Assembly: GCF_000003605.2 (NCBI RefSeq)
Contig: NW_003122409.1
Span: 1,319,246 to 1,343,445, forward strand
DNA: 24,200 nucleotides
Direction of reading: 5' to 3'
DNA from: Saccoglossus kowalevskii
Taxonomy: Eukaryota > Hemichordata > Enteropneusta > Harrimaniidae
Of this stretch, positions 1 to 11,473 are shown in pieces. The stretch's first letter is position 1; each line of letters opens with the position of its first letter. A program made the position numbers and the translations under genes. The notes under the pieces are model-generated. The model did no database searches. It was not told the DNA's origin and saw only the letters and a list, made by a program, of their open reading frames with translations.

Positions 1-820
1 AAAACAGCTACTTTTCCGTTTTCTAATGGGGCTGTGGTTCCCCTCTAGGTACGCGGTGTTCTTTAAGAAGAAGAATGATTTGATCTGTTTATGCTCCAAC
101 AGTTAAAGAGTTGATTCATTTTTACCATTCATTATCATCGCATGGTATAAATGAGTGTTACTCTCAAATGATATCAATACTCACTCGATGTGAATTTGGT
201 AAAGCGAAAAGTTCATAATTTGTTCAAGCAAATTTATTCATATATTAGTTAACTGAATAAAGTATTTGTTTTGATACACACCCTAGTGATGTTGTGCGGA
301 CGTGATAGCTAGGTAATCCCACATGAAGAACCTCTTATAGGCAAACTTATAGATTGTTGATTTATTTCCGGGATAGTGCTATTTGTTTGAAACAAAACGT
401 GAATGCAGTCTGCGTATCAAGGACAATGTGAGGTAGAAACAAATCACGCACCAATTAATGTTGCAATTAATGTACACCTCAATTGGCATGAATGCACTAT
501 ATAATGAAGCCCTATATGGGATAATAGTATTGTGTTTTATTCAGTATGAATGTAATTAGCACGTATTTCTATACATTTCCAGTTTTGAGCACGTGGGATT
601 ATACATATCTTCTAATTACGTAAGCATTTACACGTCTTTGATGGGGTATTTCCGTCAGTGTGCTTTTTTTCTTTTTTAACCTCTTGTCAAAATCCGCAGT
701 AATTCATCTATATGGCTTATTGATACTGCCAATGAGCAAGATACTAAAAAAACATGATATCTCCGTAAAATCCTGTATATATAATTTCGAAAAGCTAAGT
801 AAGGATGCACAATTCAGACT
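1..820. other. AT-rich stretch without a recognisable gene
   Basis: I see no coding-like frame, RNA gene or clear repeat here. The only open frames are short and rich in F, I, Y and K, as expected by chance in AT-rich DNA. The mariner element begins just after it. Confidence 0.6.
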
Positions 821-827
821 GAATACG

Positions 828-1960
828 AAGGGCGTTCAGTAAGTAATGCCCCTGACTCATTTCCCATAGCGGAAGATTAATGAAACTTGACACATTATTA
901 TTAGTTTTTCTCTATATAGGAACCACCAAGAGTTATGCATTTCTCCCATTGTTTGATGCAGCTCTAGACACCGTTTTTGTAGAAAAACCCAGATTGGTCC
1001 TCAAACCACGTCCTAACTTCAGAAATCAAGGCTGCATCATCTGGGTAACGCTTTCCTTTCAAAAACAACTTCATGGCTGGGAAGAAGTAAGAGGGTGCAA
1101 GGTCAGGAAAGTAAGGAGGATGGGAGAGGATTTCTTTGCCACACGCCCGTGCTTCTGATCTGGCGTCATGTGAGTTGAGGACCGGAGCGTTGTCCTGCAG
1201 GAATCCTCCTGCAATTTGCTGATCTTGCCCGACTCTTGCCCGATTTGATAGCTTCTCTTAATTTCATCAAAAGTGAAGAGTAATAGGCTCGTGCAATTGT
1301 GGTACCCTTTGCCAGGAAATCTGTCATCACTACTCCCAGAAGACTGTGAGCATACTTTGCCAGCGGAGGGCTGCACCTTTGCCTTTTTTTGGAGGTGGTA
1401 AGTCTAAATGCTTCCACTGCATTGACAGTGCTTTGATCATAGTGATGGAGCCACGTTTCATCCTGTGTAATCAGTATTTCGAAAACACTTCTTGACTCAT
1501 CTTCTTGGCACATCTTCAAATTCATCATCGAGCACTTATCGCGTTCTTGCTTCTGGAAAGGTGTGAGCAGCTTGGGAATCCATCTGGCAGAGAATTTATG
1601 CATATGCAAATGGTTATGAATTATAGTTTCCACAGACCCTGTACTAATAATCCTGACCCCTTGGGCTATTTGGCGAACAGTAATGCGTCGATCTTCCAAA
1701 ATGGCTGCCTCAACTTGACGGAGAGATGCCTCATCAATGACAGAAGAGGGACGATCAGGTCTGGTAGCTGGCCACTTCCGGCCATGTTTGAATTCACCAA
1801 ACGTTTCTTTCATTTCATCAAAAGTCTCTTTTGGTGTGCGTCCTTTCAAATACAAAAACCGGACCACTGCTTGACACTCAACTGGCTCCGAAACCACGGG
1901 TAGTTCAGAGCTGTTTTGTGCAACATAGCCAATAGAGATGTAAATCATTACACATGTAAA
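828..1960 (-). mobile_element. Degenerate mariner (IS630-Tc1-mariner) DNA transposon
   Basis: The element is a single mariner copy whose transposase reads on the minus strand. The end downstream of the transposase stop is compact: only about 70 bases separate the stop (901-903) from a TIR-like sequence GGGCGTTCAGTAAGTAATGC starting at 830. The opposite end upstream of the N-terminus (about 1950-2030) shows no clear inverted partner, so that terminus is diverged or lost. A TA dinucleotide lies at 823-824, but the target duplication cannot be confirmed without the other end. The right boundary given is approximate. The copy cannot move by itself because its transposase is broken (see the pseudogene entry). 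Confidence 0.85.
901..1948 (-). pseudogene. Mariner transposase pseudogene (DD34D type, third catalytic Asp replaced by Tyr)
   Basis: Mariner transposases cut and paste their element in the nucleus, using an N-terminal helix-turn-helix DNA-binding region and a DD34D catalytic domain. On the minus strand I read, in order: an N-terminal block with VRFLYLKGRTPKETFDEM; a linker with RPSSVIDEASL; RWIPKLLTPFQKQER, the counterpart of the mariner WVPHEL motif; the first Asp in QDETWLHHYD (codon 1460-1462); the second Asp in LQDNAP (1192-1194); and HPPYFPDLAPSYFF. Exactly 34 residues after the second Asp the third catalytic position is Tyr (1087-1089). Other damage: about 15 residues of the helix-turn-helix region appear missing where FGE joins FKHGR (about 1795); the frame changes several times between about 1430 and 1200; and an in-frame TAG lies at 964-966, near the C-terminus. 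The family call is firm and the copy is clearly dead. Confidence 0.93.
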
Positions 1961-4522
1961 ATGTCATTTCTGGATTTCTAGACATAATTTGACAGTTTCC
2001 ATTGCTGCCGTCAAACATTCTATGTCTGTATGAAACGCGCATTCTATGCCAATGAAAGTCCAGCCATTGTCCCCAAGCACAATTACATCAAACATCTTTC
2101 ATACCAACACTTTGAGGTAACCGATATTTTATTTCATGTGATAATACATGAAACAGGAATGAAAAATATGGAAATAAACCATTACAATGTAACCTTCAGT
2201 AATATACCATAACATATGTCAGATCTCACGAAATATGTGTATTACAATGAACTGAAAAAATAAGGACAATATATTTCTCTACTTCTAGGCCATATGTTTT
2301 AAAATCGAATTTACTTACGCAAAACATATAAATTACATTTTCTATTGTGAATATTGATTATTGAAAAGTATTCGCTGAAAAATGCATTACTGTATCTATG
2401 ATGATGATACTTTAAATATTCTATGGTGAGGAAACATTACTGATACTCTCACTGATAAAATGGTGGGGATATTAATGGATAAATATTGTTCTCGATATAA
2501 AGGGCACTTATTGGAAGTACAGTGTACACTATAATTCATTACGTCATAGAAAAAGAACAGTGTACCAGAGTTCATGCCTGCACACATATAACGTTGAACC
2601 AACAGCGTCCTTGCATCAATTTACGAAATCTATAGCTAGTTTTGAATGTTTTTTGCATATAATAGCGTTGCCGGTAAAAGCAACTAGTATTACATATTGA
2701 TTTGTATAACTAGGCGTTATTTCTCGAAGAGCTTTCCAGTAAGTTTAAAAAAACGAACATGTTTAGTCTTTAGTGTATTTTCGGTATTTTTTGATTTGAT
2801 AAGAAATTTTCATTCACGATTTAAAATTACCCAATCACCCGGGTAATTTCTGAGTTCACTTATGAACAAAATGTGATTTTGGGCCATTCATTTATCGGAA
2901 GGCATATACTCATTGTTAATATATGTAGTGTATTACAGATATAGATATCAAGTTGTTATTAATTCAACTAACGCACACTCGTTACGTAACTGTATCAGTG
3001 CCTGTATACAATATTATGTGTGCAGTTTAAGCGTGCTTATAGTGGAATATAGTAATAATCGCATAGTGCATGGCACTGTTTAAACCTTCCATTTGTACAA
3101 TGCGCGAATCACTACAGTCGAGACACTGTAATATAAGGAAGATATATACAGGATGTGAATACGTTGTGACAGGTTGATTTTATCTTTATATATAACAATT
3201 GCTTTCCCAAAGGTACGACCCGTGCGCTCGTATTCAATATATCTCCTACCGAGATGTATTTATGTCACGCCTATATACCCACCAACGAAATGAAATGTTG
3301 AAATATGTCTATATGAAAAGGTGACGTCACACGATAATCAGTAATTACATTTCATTAATTGTGTGATGTGATCAGGTGGCATTGAAAGTGGGATTAATGT
3401 AGGGCACTTTCTCTTGATCGATATTTACATCAAATGTCCCATCGTTAGACCTAGTGATTTGGTAATATACGATACCGTTGGTTTGGATATGGCGATATAA
3501 TTTGATGGGAAAGTAGTGATGGTTAAGCTATAACTACTGCCGGTGACATGCGGTTGACACTAGGAATTTCGGGAGGTACGATGCCTCTCGTACATGAGGG
3601 AGAGGCCTTCCTTGACTTCCACTGCTCCCAAAAGCCGCAAGAAATAGCTTTTCAAGAGCTAGTTGACATCGACACTCTTGCATAAATAACATAAATGTAC
3701 GTAGTTTTATGGGAAAACATCTGAAATAGTTACACATGATTGGAGAACAATATTTTGGTATGTTTTGTCCTGAATGAATTACGTTTATTTACACTGTCCA
3801 GCTGTTCTGTTTTCATGACGTATTATTTTTATATGTAACACCACAGTAATGCGTGATATTTTTACTGATATAATTAGTAGATAACTTACAGTAATCAAAA
3901 GCAACAGACAGACTGAGTTCAAATATTCATGCAAAACGCACAGAAAACCAGATAATAGTGACATATGGAGTATGCACACTTTGACAGAGTATATATAAAT
4001 TATAGGCTAATAGAAATACTGTAGTCTTTTCGAACTTATAGTATCTTGGTGGTGGTTTTGTGACTCCATCTATTGGTCTCAATTCCATGTTCATTTCAAT
4101 ATGCAACATGTTGCAGCTTGCAAAACTGAATAAAAACGAATGCAGTTAATCGTGCATATATGTTTATATCCCATACTATCTTGATGAATGATGAAAAAAA
4201 GTTGTTATTTCTACCATAACCATGGATACGTATCTACTGAATTCTAATCGATTGTTTTTGCGTAACGGGCAATCCTATTTGGGAATATGTCATTATTTTT
4301 TTAGTTATCTGGTAATGAATAGTTATTGAAAATAATATGACATCCACATCCACTCCATCTCTGACTGTTTGCTGATTGTTTAAGGGCAACCATTTCCTGA
4401 AAATATATCTTTTGTTTTTTACAAAGTTATACGAATTTTTACCAACATTTATTCGATTGGTACTTATGTTATGGATAACACCCCTGAACATTTCATAACC
4501 ATCCATCCATATATCTACGTCA
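1961..4522. other. AT-rich intergenic stretch, no gene seen
   Basis: No frame reads like a protein on either strand. Two small sites are visible. At 2824-2849 AAATTACCC and GGGTAATTT form a perfect 9-bp inverted repeat around an 8-base loop. At 3321-3330 GTGACGTCAC is a full CRE palindrome (binding site type of CREB/ATF factors), but it has no recognisable promoter or exon beside it. Confidence 0.5.
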
Positions 4523-4680
4523 ATGTCAGAACATATTCGATTGGCTTTTGTGAAGAAAACTCGTTCAAAATATTTTTACTTATCTTGCTGTCAGACAGAA
4601 AGACAGGCAAGAATGCAAGCAGACAGTCATACATACAAACAAACGTCTGGAAAAAATTACCTCCTTCGGCAGAGGTTACC
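4523..4680 (-). repeat. Dispersed repeat relic ending in an AGGTAA(C)CTC-type hairpin
   Basis: Read on the minus strand, the segment starts with a short hairpin (GGTAACCTCTGCCGAAGGAGG, arms GAGGT/ACCTC), then a run rich in GTTTGTTTGTATGTATG and CTGTCTG units, then an AGCAAGATAAGT-like block. This order resembles a high-copy dispersed repeat that I recall from several invertebrate genomes. That resemblance is from memory and was not searched. Only one clear copy is present here. A fragment at 9318-9352 shares the GAATGCAAGCA...ACATACATACA part and may be a weaker relative. Confidence 0.45.
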
Positions 4681-4763
4681 TTGCAATTTCAGAATGTATG
4701 GGGATGGTCAGTCATTTAGATTAAACTGCACTTATGGAAGAAATTTAAAATCTCTAAGCTATT

Positions 4764-4808
4764 GACGATGACGATGACAATTCATTTCATTTCATTCTAT
4801 TCCATTTC
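4764..4808. repeat. Simple repeats (GAC/GAT)n then (TTCAT)n
   Basis: GACGATGACGATGAC at 4764-4778 is followed by an imperfect TTCAT/TTCTA pentamer run at 4781-4808. These are ordinary short tandem repeats. Confidence 0.75.
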
Positions 4809-4811
4809 AGT

Positions 4812-7185
4812 ACAGGAAATTGTTTTCAGCAAAGGTATTTGTAATGCCACATAGGACCGAGTGTACAGGATCTATAATACAATGTTTGTCGCGATTGAAC
4901 TTCCATTGAGCAGATGTATTTCATATTTAATAATGGAAATGTTGAAACTGTGTGTCGCTCAAAAACGTTTGATGTTGTGTCCGCATTATTCTGTAAAACC
5001 ATATGTAATAGATACCCGCAGCGTATGTTCAGATTTTCATGAGGAAAACTTTATAAAATGATTAATATAATGCATTACATTTTGTACGTGATTGTTGTCA
5101 CAATAATTGTTTTGACAGTTCAGCATTGAGATAGCTACCTCATTACTGTTGTTCATTGAAATGGAAAATTAGATTGCTTGCCGAGAACGCAGTTAAGCAT
5201 CGTATCCAGTGACGCATTTGTATATTAATTGACATTGTTAACCTTATGTTTCGTGTATTTACTCAAGTATATGTATTTACTTAAGGAAACATGTGTAAAC
5301 AATAAAGGCGATGACATTTAGAAAATACTTATGCTGAATTTGACCGGTTTAGGTGGCAAGTGTCTGAATGAAGATCTCCATTTTACAGATTTATAAAATC
5401 TCAATGAAAGCGGTGTCTAACGTTCATTCAGTCTTATTATTAACACCCATTGCAGGATGTTTGATGTGCAGACTAACCTCAATATATTGACCATAGTGTT
5501 CTAAAAGGCACGAAACGCGATTGATATGAGTAGGTATCAAACACCCACAGGAACAGGAACAGCGCACGTTCTCTCCGACTGAACGCCCGACAAGTGGGTG
5601 GTATGTATTCCTTGTGGTATGTATTCACTGCTGAGTGTACAGCCAACTACGCTAACATTAAGCAACACAATGTAAGTGTAACATTGTACGCCCAATGAAA
5701 GCTGATACACGTTCATGCCATTAAGAGTCTGAGTTGGCAATATGATTAGCGTAAATCTTATTTCACAGCATTTAAGTAACTATTCCAAGGAATATCTTAA
5801 TCAAATGAATTTGGTGAAACACATTCCAATTGGATATTATCCCACAAATAACTTATTTACAAAAGAAAAAGCCCAGGCATTTTTCTGAAACATATGTCCA
5901 TGCATATAGAACTGTGCGCATATGATCGTGTCAGGGTGAAATTTCTATTTGAAAAAAAATACAACCGATCACCTTATTGCCAATGTTAGTAGCAAAGAAA
6001 CAATACTTTACTTTATACTAACGCTGTTTCAAAACACAGTCTTCGTTGAACCCCCTGTATTATATGTAATTATTTTTAATATTAGCTTTCAAAGATTGAA
6101 ATTGATATCGTCACTCTGCTAGGATAATTCTACAGTCACCATGAAATGACTATGGTGATATATCAATTTAATTCAGTTTCATTATACGTAATGTTATAAG
6201 ATGATATATTTCATTGACTGTCATCATTGTTTATTGGTATTACTCGTGTATACATTGCACTCTATGAAAGCCAATAATCAAACCGTCAATTTAATTTCAA
6301 CAATATATCACCACTGATCTTTGCCATTTATAATTGTATACTCGTTAACTAAAAATATAAACATTCTATATTATCATACTTCATAGCCCCATTAGCCAAT
6401 CAGTTGGGAGCATTTGGCGGTCAATATATTTGTATATTGACCTCTCAGCGGTCAAAAACGTAATATTGGGATTCTGCGCTTGGACGTTATGATTGATCAA
6501 CAAAATGCTGGTATATCCTTGAGGTTTGTCGGCGTTTTCCCTGAAAATTACCTTTAATTGGTGAACAGGTCTAACGACTGTAACATTATCTGAGCAACAA
6601 GGTATCTTGCATTATTTGGGACAATTTATGTTATATGTGAATGCGTGTAACCGGGAGATAATCATCGAACAACAAAATTGTCGCCGCACCGTGTACGTAT
6701 CTAGCGGTGATAATTTGAATTTCGCACGGCATTCCTGGATTTGTTGTCTATTTATTTTATCAAGGTAATTTTATTACTCGTTGTGTATAGTACATGCATC
6801 TGGGTGTAATTAAATTGTTCATTTATGAGCAAATGTGTTGGAAATGTGTTATTATATTATGTTTGTTTTTACGCGCGTCATGTGTAAACTTCGCGGCTTC
6901 TCAAATGTCAAACCGTAGCCAGTTGAAACCTATAAAATTCATAAATGTGACAGTAGTTTTGGAAGGTAATATGGAATATAAATACATACAAACCATTGGA
7001 AGTGTGGTGAAACAGCTGTTTGAGAATTGTGAATATATATTCTGGAGGACGTCATAGTATAATTTTGAACTCCGCTTCGTCAACAGTGTCCTCTTCTGGT
7101 CGTTCTGGTCGACAAATTTGTTTATCACATCTCGCTGTTGTTACAAATGCTGTGATTGGTTGGGAATCCATCACATGACAATGAA
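4812..7185. other. AT-rich intergenic stretch with small repeats only
   Basis: No convincing coding frame. A 13-bp direct repeat GTGGTATGTATTC occurs at 5598-5610 and again at 5614-5626. A perfect 10-bp hairpin (GGTCAATATA / TATATTGACC, 4-base loop) lies at 6419-6442, close to a CCAATCA box at 6396. Nothing else stands out. Confidence 0.5.
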
Positions 7186-7190
7186 TAATT

Positions 7191-7327
7191 AAATAATAAC
7201 ACATGTTTGTGAGGGTATTATCCCGATTTGTTGCCTGCCCAAGGGATGGTGGTCATGACCATAATATTGATGATGCCAAAGCCGAAAATCGTGATATTGC
7301 CCGAATAACCATGTGTTATTTATTTTA
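7191..7327. mobile_element. Palindromic MITE-like element, copy 1
   Basis: The two ends are imperfect inverted repeats of each other. The left end runs AAATAATAACACATG...GGTATTATCCCGATTTG, and the right end read backwards runs AAATAAATAACACATGG...GGGCAATATCACGATTTT. The element is about 137 bp and has no coding capacity. Copy 2 at 8167-8304 is almost the same length and shares CGATTTGTTGCCTGCCCAA exactly in opposite orientation. Two copies of matching length and structure within 1 kb support a miniature inverted-repeat transposable element family. The superfamily is unknown, because I could not define a target duplication. Confidence 0.7.
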
Positions 7328-7739
7328 TCCCATCGAACATACATCCACAATGCACAATCACATCTACATCACTCACACCCGCTCTCCCACAAAATAACAA
7401 CACTTATATTTGAAATATTTTATTTTATCTATTACAACAAGTTTCACATTACTCAATGACATACATTAGTTGATGAAATAACGGCGAGATACCCTCAGTA
7501 AATGCTATTTTCAGCCACGGATAATCTGTTTTTAGTAACCGTGTTTCAGCACTGTGAATCACTAAATTTATTGAGAATAACATTTTTGAAATAAATTGAG
7601 AAATTCTTAAACGCAAGTTATTTGATCACTCCACAGATACAAATGTTTGAGTGCCGTGATACCACACCTTCAATCTATTCCACATCTTTTGAACGTTTTT
7701 GGCTACATCGGCGTGGGACGCGTAGAGATGCTTAGAACG

Positions 7740-7986
7740 TAGAACACGCCGCAGCGACCCCGGTTGCGACGTTTTGCTTCATATAAAAAATATCATGAAC
7801 ATCAAAACAGAGTATCTTACTTAATATCCATTCTGGCACGTTCGTTGTCTATGGCTAAAGTTCGTTCAACCTTGGAAGCAACCATCCGAAATAGACATCG
7901 AACGGTGGCAGAATGCATTAATTAAAATACTCTGTTTTGGTGTTTAGGATCGTCGAACCCGGGTTCGCCGCGGCGCTTTCTACAAG
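7740..7986. repeat. Long foldback (imperfect palindrome)
   Basis: Inner arms 7803-7852 and 7891-7939 pair well: CAAAACAGAGTAT...CATTCTG...GTTCG.TGTCTAT appears on both strands. The pairing continues outward after an asymmetric AT-rich insertion in the left arm (about 7775-7800): CGCCGCAGCGACCCCGG pairs with the reverse complement of the right side, CGCCGCGGCGAACCCGG. The right arm also contains the perfect palindrome CGAACCCGGGTTCG (7954-7967). The outer parts are much more GC-rich than the surroundings. It could be a foldback transposon, a MITE of a second family, or an inverted duplication. No second copy lies in the window. Confidence 0.7.
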
Positions 7987-8166
7987 AATTTCACAATGTC
8001 GAAAACGGAAAGTCTTTATCGTAGTGTTGCTACTGAATAATGTGTCACTATATTATAATACATTAAATAAAAAAATGTATATTTCAATTAGAAGTGTTGT
8101 TATCTGTGGGATAGCGGATGCGAGAAGTGTATATTAGGTGCATTTTAGCATGGTGGATGTTTGTTC

Positions 8167-8304
8167 GAATAAATAATACATTCGGCAATATGCGATTTGT
8201 TGTCTGGCCTCGGGCTGTTAGTATATTGATATCATATTATTGTCATCAACCAATATTCATTGGGCAGGCAACAAATCGTGATATTGCCCTCACTTTTATT
8301 TAAA
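8167..8304. mobile_element. Palindromic MITE-like element, copy 2
   Basis: The left end is GAATAAATAATACATTCGGC followed by AATATGCGATTTGTTG; the right end read backwards is ATTTAAATAAAAGTGAGGGC followed by AATATCACGATTTGTTG. The length of about 138 bp matches copy 1, and the inner sequence again holds an ATATTGAT/ATCATC-like palindromic centre. No protein is encoded. Relative to copy 1 it is inverted over its best-matching arm. Confidence 0.7.
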
Positions 8305-8572
8305 TATCGACCTTGGCCGGCATAACTATTTCTATAATATTCATTGTCAGTGCCATCAGTCATGCATACTCACTGTCATTTGGATTTAGATGATTGTCAT
8401 AACGCTTATACGGACTTCTGTATGATAGGACACTGTGTTTTGTGATGTATTAATTTGGATCACGTAATTTACCTTATAATAAAAAGACATGTTAATTTAT
8501 ACTAGGAGGACCTGAGTACACTTTTTTGAAACTAACTTTTTTACTCAGCCTATGTTATCGGGAACTCGTTTG

Positions 8573-8640
8573 TTCTCTGGGCTTGGCCGTTTGGCCAAAG
8601 CCTAGGGACAACCACTTTACTCTATCTAGGCTTCGTCTTC
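8573..8640. repeat. GC-rich imperfect hairpin
   Basis: GGCTTGGCC and GGCCAAAGCC flank a short loop around 8580-8604, and CCTAGG / CTAGGC occur again at the right side. The block is noticeably richer in GC than its flanks. It may be a remnant of another palindromic element, but no partner copy is visible. Confidence 0.35.
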
Positions 8641-8644
8641 TCGA

Positions 8645-10598
8645 TATCACCATCCGAATAAAAATCACCAGTTCATACCACCAAATCATTTAGTGACAAT
8701 CTGTTCATTGACAATCATTTATTGACATGGAAATTATCACTATACAGCATCAACATTCATGATATGTTGTGCAGTCGGATATAATCCGTTGCAAAAAAAA
8801 CGGCATATTAAATATGTTAGTCATGCAGAAATAAATACTAACTAGAGGTACTGCTTTAATATTGAAGAAGCAATGTTCAGTGTCTACGCATCTCTGGAAA
8901 AGAACGTATACAGGTAATGCAAGATAACCTGTCTCGTGTTCAATGCAATGATAAGTATTGACAACATGAGGATTATTATACATCCTAATTACCTTGAGCG
9001 TTTTATTAGTATGCAATAATTGCATATAATTCTATTTTCAACAAGAAAAACGTATTTTTAATTCACCGCCCGAGGGCTAGACGCAGTTCTCGTCAAATAA
9101 CATGAAATTTGTAAGGTAGCGGATATTAAATTTTGATCAGATATCTTATCACAGTCATCTTATTACCCACCGGGTATATGAACGTGCTGCCTGTCCGTAC
9201 GCCCACGTTGTTGTCTTTCTGTTCCAGTGGCACACGTCCCAGAAATGTCATATATATGTTCAACGCGTACTGTGCATACGAAACAAACAATTATGAAATA
9301 AAAAGCAATGACAAATTACGAATGCAAGCAAGGACATACATACAGGCAATAACGAGACGAAGACCAGATGCCATGGATACAATAACTGATGACATACACT
9401 TAATACCTGCTGATAAAAAATGCATTCCTTTTCGACAGGTTGTCTCTCAATCAAACTCTAAGTACCCTGAAATTATTTCATTACGCGATTGAATAAATAT
9501 TCTACCCTTTATTTACTTACCTTATTATTTATTTCGATTATTTTTATGTCGTTTAAATTGAATTACCTTACTTGTAAATGTAGCAGCATAACTTAAAGGG
9601 AAAAATAGCTAGCCCCTTCAAACATCACACACATGTTGCCAGTGATATAGTGACTATAAGGTCAATGTCACAGGGTTACTAAACACGATTCCAGACATAG
9701 CCATAGCCACGCAGCCATAACCTAAAAACATGGCTCGGCAGGTTGATATGAAAAATTATTGTAAAGAAATCAGGGACAGGTTCTCATCTTCATTAAATGC
9801 TTTCTAGTTTCGCCTTGTTTGCTTCATTTGACAGAATATCATCTGTTTTACTGCAAGTTAGTTGAAATATGCTAGAATTTAGAAATTACGTGTTTAGAGT
9901 TGTAATACTATTAGGCGATATTCACAACCAATAATTGCTTTCATGCGTCCCTTGCGATACTATAAGTACAAGTTGAGAGAATTGGTAATTTACACACGGA
10001 AACCTGATATGAAAAACTACCTTTTGGTGAATTTTACATGTTATGATGAGATTATATGTTTTACGCTCAATTATCTCCCACAAAATGAGCTATTTTTCCC
10101 AAGAGGTTTTACTTCAGCTACTAGTAAATTTCCTTGCTTGCCTTTTGCATGTTTATTGCGCCGTAGAACTACAGTTGTTCAAAACGTAATTGCATATGTT
10201 GAATGCTCGAAAATAGAATAACATATGTCACCAAATTAAACGCATGCGCATGTGTGTCACTCGATTCGTGTTTTATATATTGATTCATCTTCGCCGATAT
10301 ATGCATGTAGCAAACTACATTTAAATTATTATGACAATTTTCGGAGAGATTGCCCTTTGACACAATAGATGTATTTAATTGTTGGTTAAGATATGGGACC
10401 GGTGATCATGTACAGCAATTTCAGGAATGATTTTTCATGTATAAATTTTTTTGGATATATTGTTATGTCATGTTACCTGATCTTCTTAGTACCAACGCTT
10501 TATTGATACATCGTACTGTTCCTAAGCTACGGTGTCACAGTTCACAAACCTCACCGGGATTGATTCAGCTCCACGTTCTCGAATGTTAATGGGTAGAC
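8645..10598. other. AT-rich stretch, no gene supported
   Basis: The longest open frames (9133-9492 and 9943-10221, plus strand) have no recognisable domain, no splice or promoter context and a composition that fits chance. I leave them out as genes. Confidence 0.45.
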
Positions 10599-10608
10599 GG
10601 ATTTTGTG

Positions 10609-10830
10609 CAATCTGATTAAAATAAGATCGTATTTTGGGCTTTATTTTTTATTCATTTATATTTATCATATACTTTCTTTTACTTTATTTTATTTAAATT
10701 ATTATTTATTTGCTGTCACTTTCGGTAATCGTGAAAGGATGTGGCCCGATGTCCATAGAAATCTTTTTAAATCTTGTTTAAGCTACAACCGATCACATCT
10801 GGCATTCTATGTTTGCCAACCGCGTTCTAA
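10609..10830 (+). mobile_element. Single terminus of the long-TIR family (inward reading to the right)
   Basis: It starts CAATCTGATTAAAAT, the same first 15 bases as both ends of the 816-bp element at 11969-12784. An AT-rich tract with GGGCTTTA near its start follows. The inner part carries GGCCCGATGTCCATAG...CAACCGATCACATCTGG, matching the CCCGATGCCTATG...CAACGAATCACAG block of the other copies, and ends near TTCTAACTGG. No opposite terminus is found close by, so it is either a solo fragment or the left end of a larger unit that includes the minus-strand locus to its right. Confidence 0.65.
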
Positions 10831-11159
10831 CTGGAGGAAATAATTATACGATTACAATGTACAAGACAAAAAAATCGTGTGCGTGGCGTGGATTTCATTT
10901 TGAATACAATCACATCAATTAAAAGTTGGCTAGGGGAAATACCAGAAAAATGTGGTTAGGTATTCATTTGTCAATTTCCGTTGATGGCTAAAATTCATGT
11001 TCTATCGGCAATGTTTGAGCTATAGACTATCTCGAGAATTACAGTATGAGCTGCAGCTACTGTTCCGTTATTTACAACTTCAACCGCCAGTTTATTTTTT
11101 ATTCGTCTGACATGTTCTTGATCATATTTAGTTGCACAAAATACAATGAGACATGGCCT

Positions 11160-11315
11160 TTACTCTGGCGATCTTACAGCGAGTGCAATGTATAACCTAA
11201 CTCCCGTACCTGATAGGTATTTACCGAGGGACTTTGTAACATCCCCAGACTATTTCCTGAACACTTCATTGACCATTGTAGACGAAAAACAGTTACATAC
11301 CCGCCCACATGACAG
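11160..11315 (-). pseudogene. Coding-like fragment, possible 3' part of the minus-strand locus
   Basis: The minus strand is open from 11315 to the TAA at 11160-11162 apart from one TAG at 11250-11252. The part after that stop, including GDVTKSLGKYLSG and VRLYIALAVRSPE, has a protein-like composition unlike the F/I/Y-rich chance frames around it. It lies on the same strand and about 150 bases downstream of the 11474-11815 block, so it may be a read-through or 3' exon remnant of the same gene. I do not recognise the protein. Confidence is low because it rests on composition only. Confidence 0.3.
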
Positions 11316-11473
11316 TTAATCAAAACAACAATCATTGTTGTGTAACACTTGGAAGAAATATATAAACAGGAAATGATAAATGTAATTTCCTTTATTTGTT
11401 GAGATGATATCAATATGTTTATATTATTAATTTGGCGCGTTCTACAGTTCTTGCATAATGGCATGCCGCATTG

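Noticed and set aside
880-1158. 92-codon plus-strand open frame
   Set aside because: It is the antisense shadow of the transposase C-terminus.
1505-1903. 132-codon plus-strand open frame
   Set aside because: It is the antisense shadow of the mariner transposase.
1950-2030. Right-hand mariner TIR
   Set aside because: Looked for the inverse of GGGCGTTCAGTAAGTAATGC; only a shared CATTAC is present, which is too little to call.
9318-9352. Possible second copy of the 4523-4680 repeat
   Set aside because: Similarity is limited to a simple ACATACATACA/GCAAGCA stretch and could be low-complexity convergence.
9133-9492. 119-codon plus-strand open frame
   Set aside because: No domain, promoter or splice context. 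The sequence is repeat-like (ATACATACA, GCAAGCA), and a 64-codon frame on the other strand is equally open.
9943-10221. 92-codon plus-strand open frame
   Set aside because: Composition is not clearly protein-like, there is no recognisable motif, and no supporting signals are visible around it.
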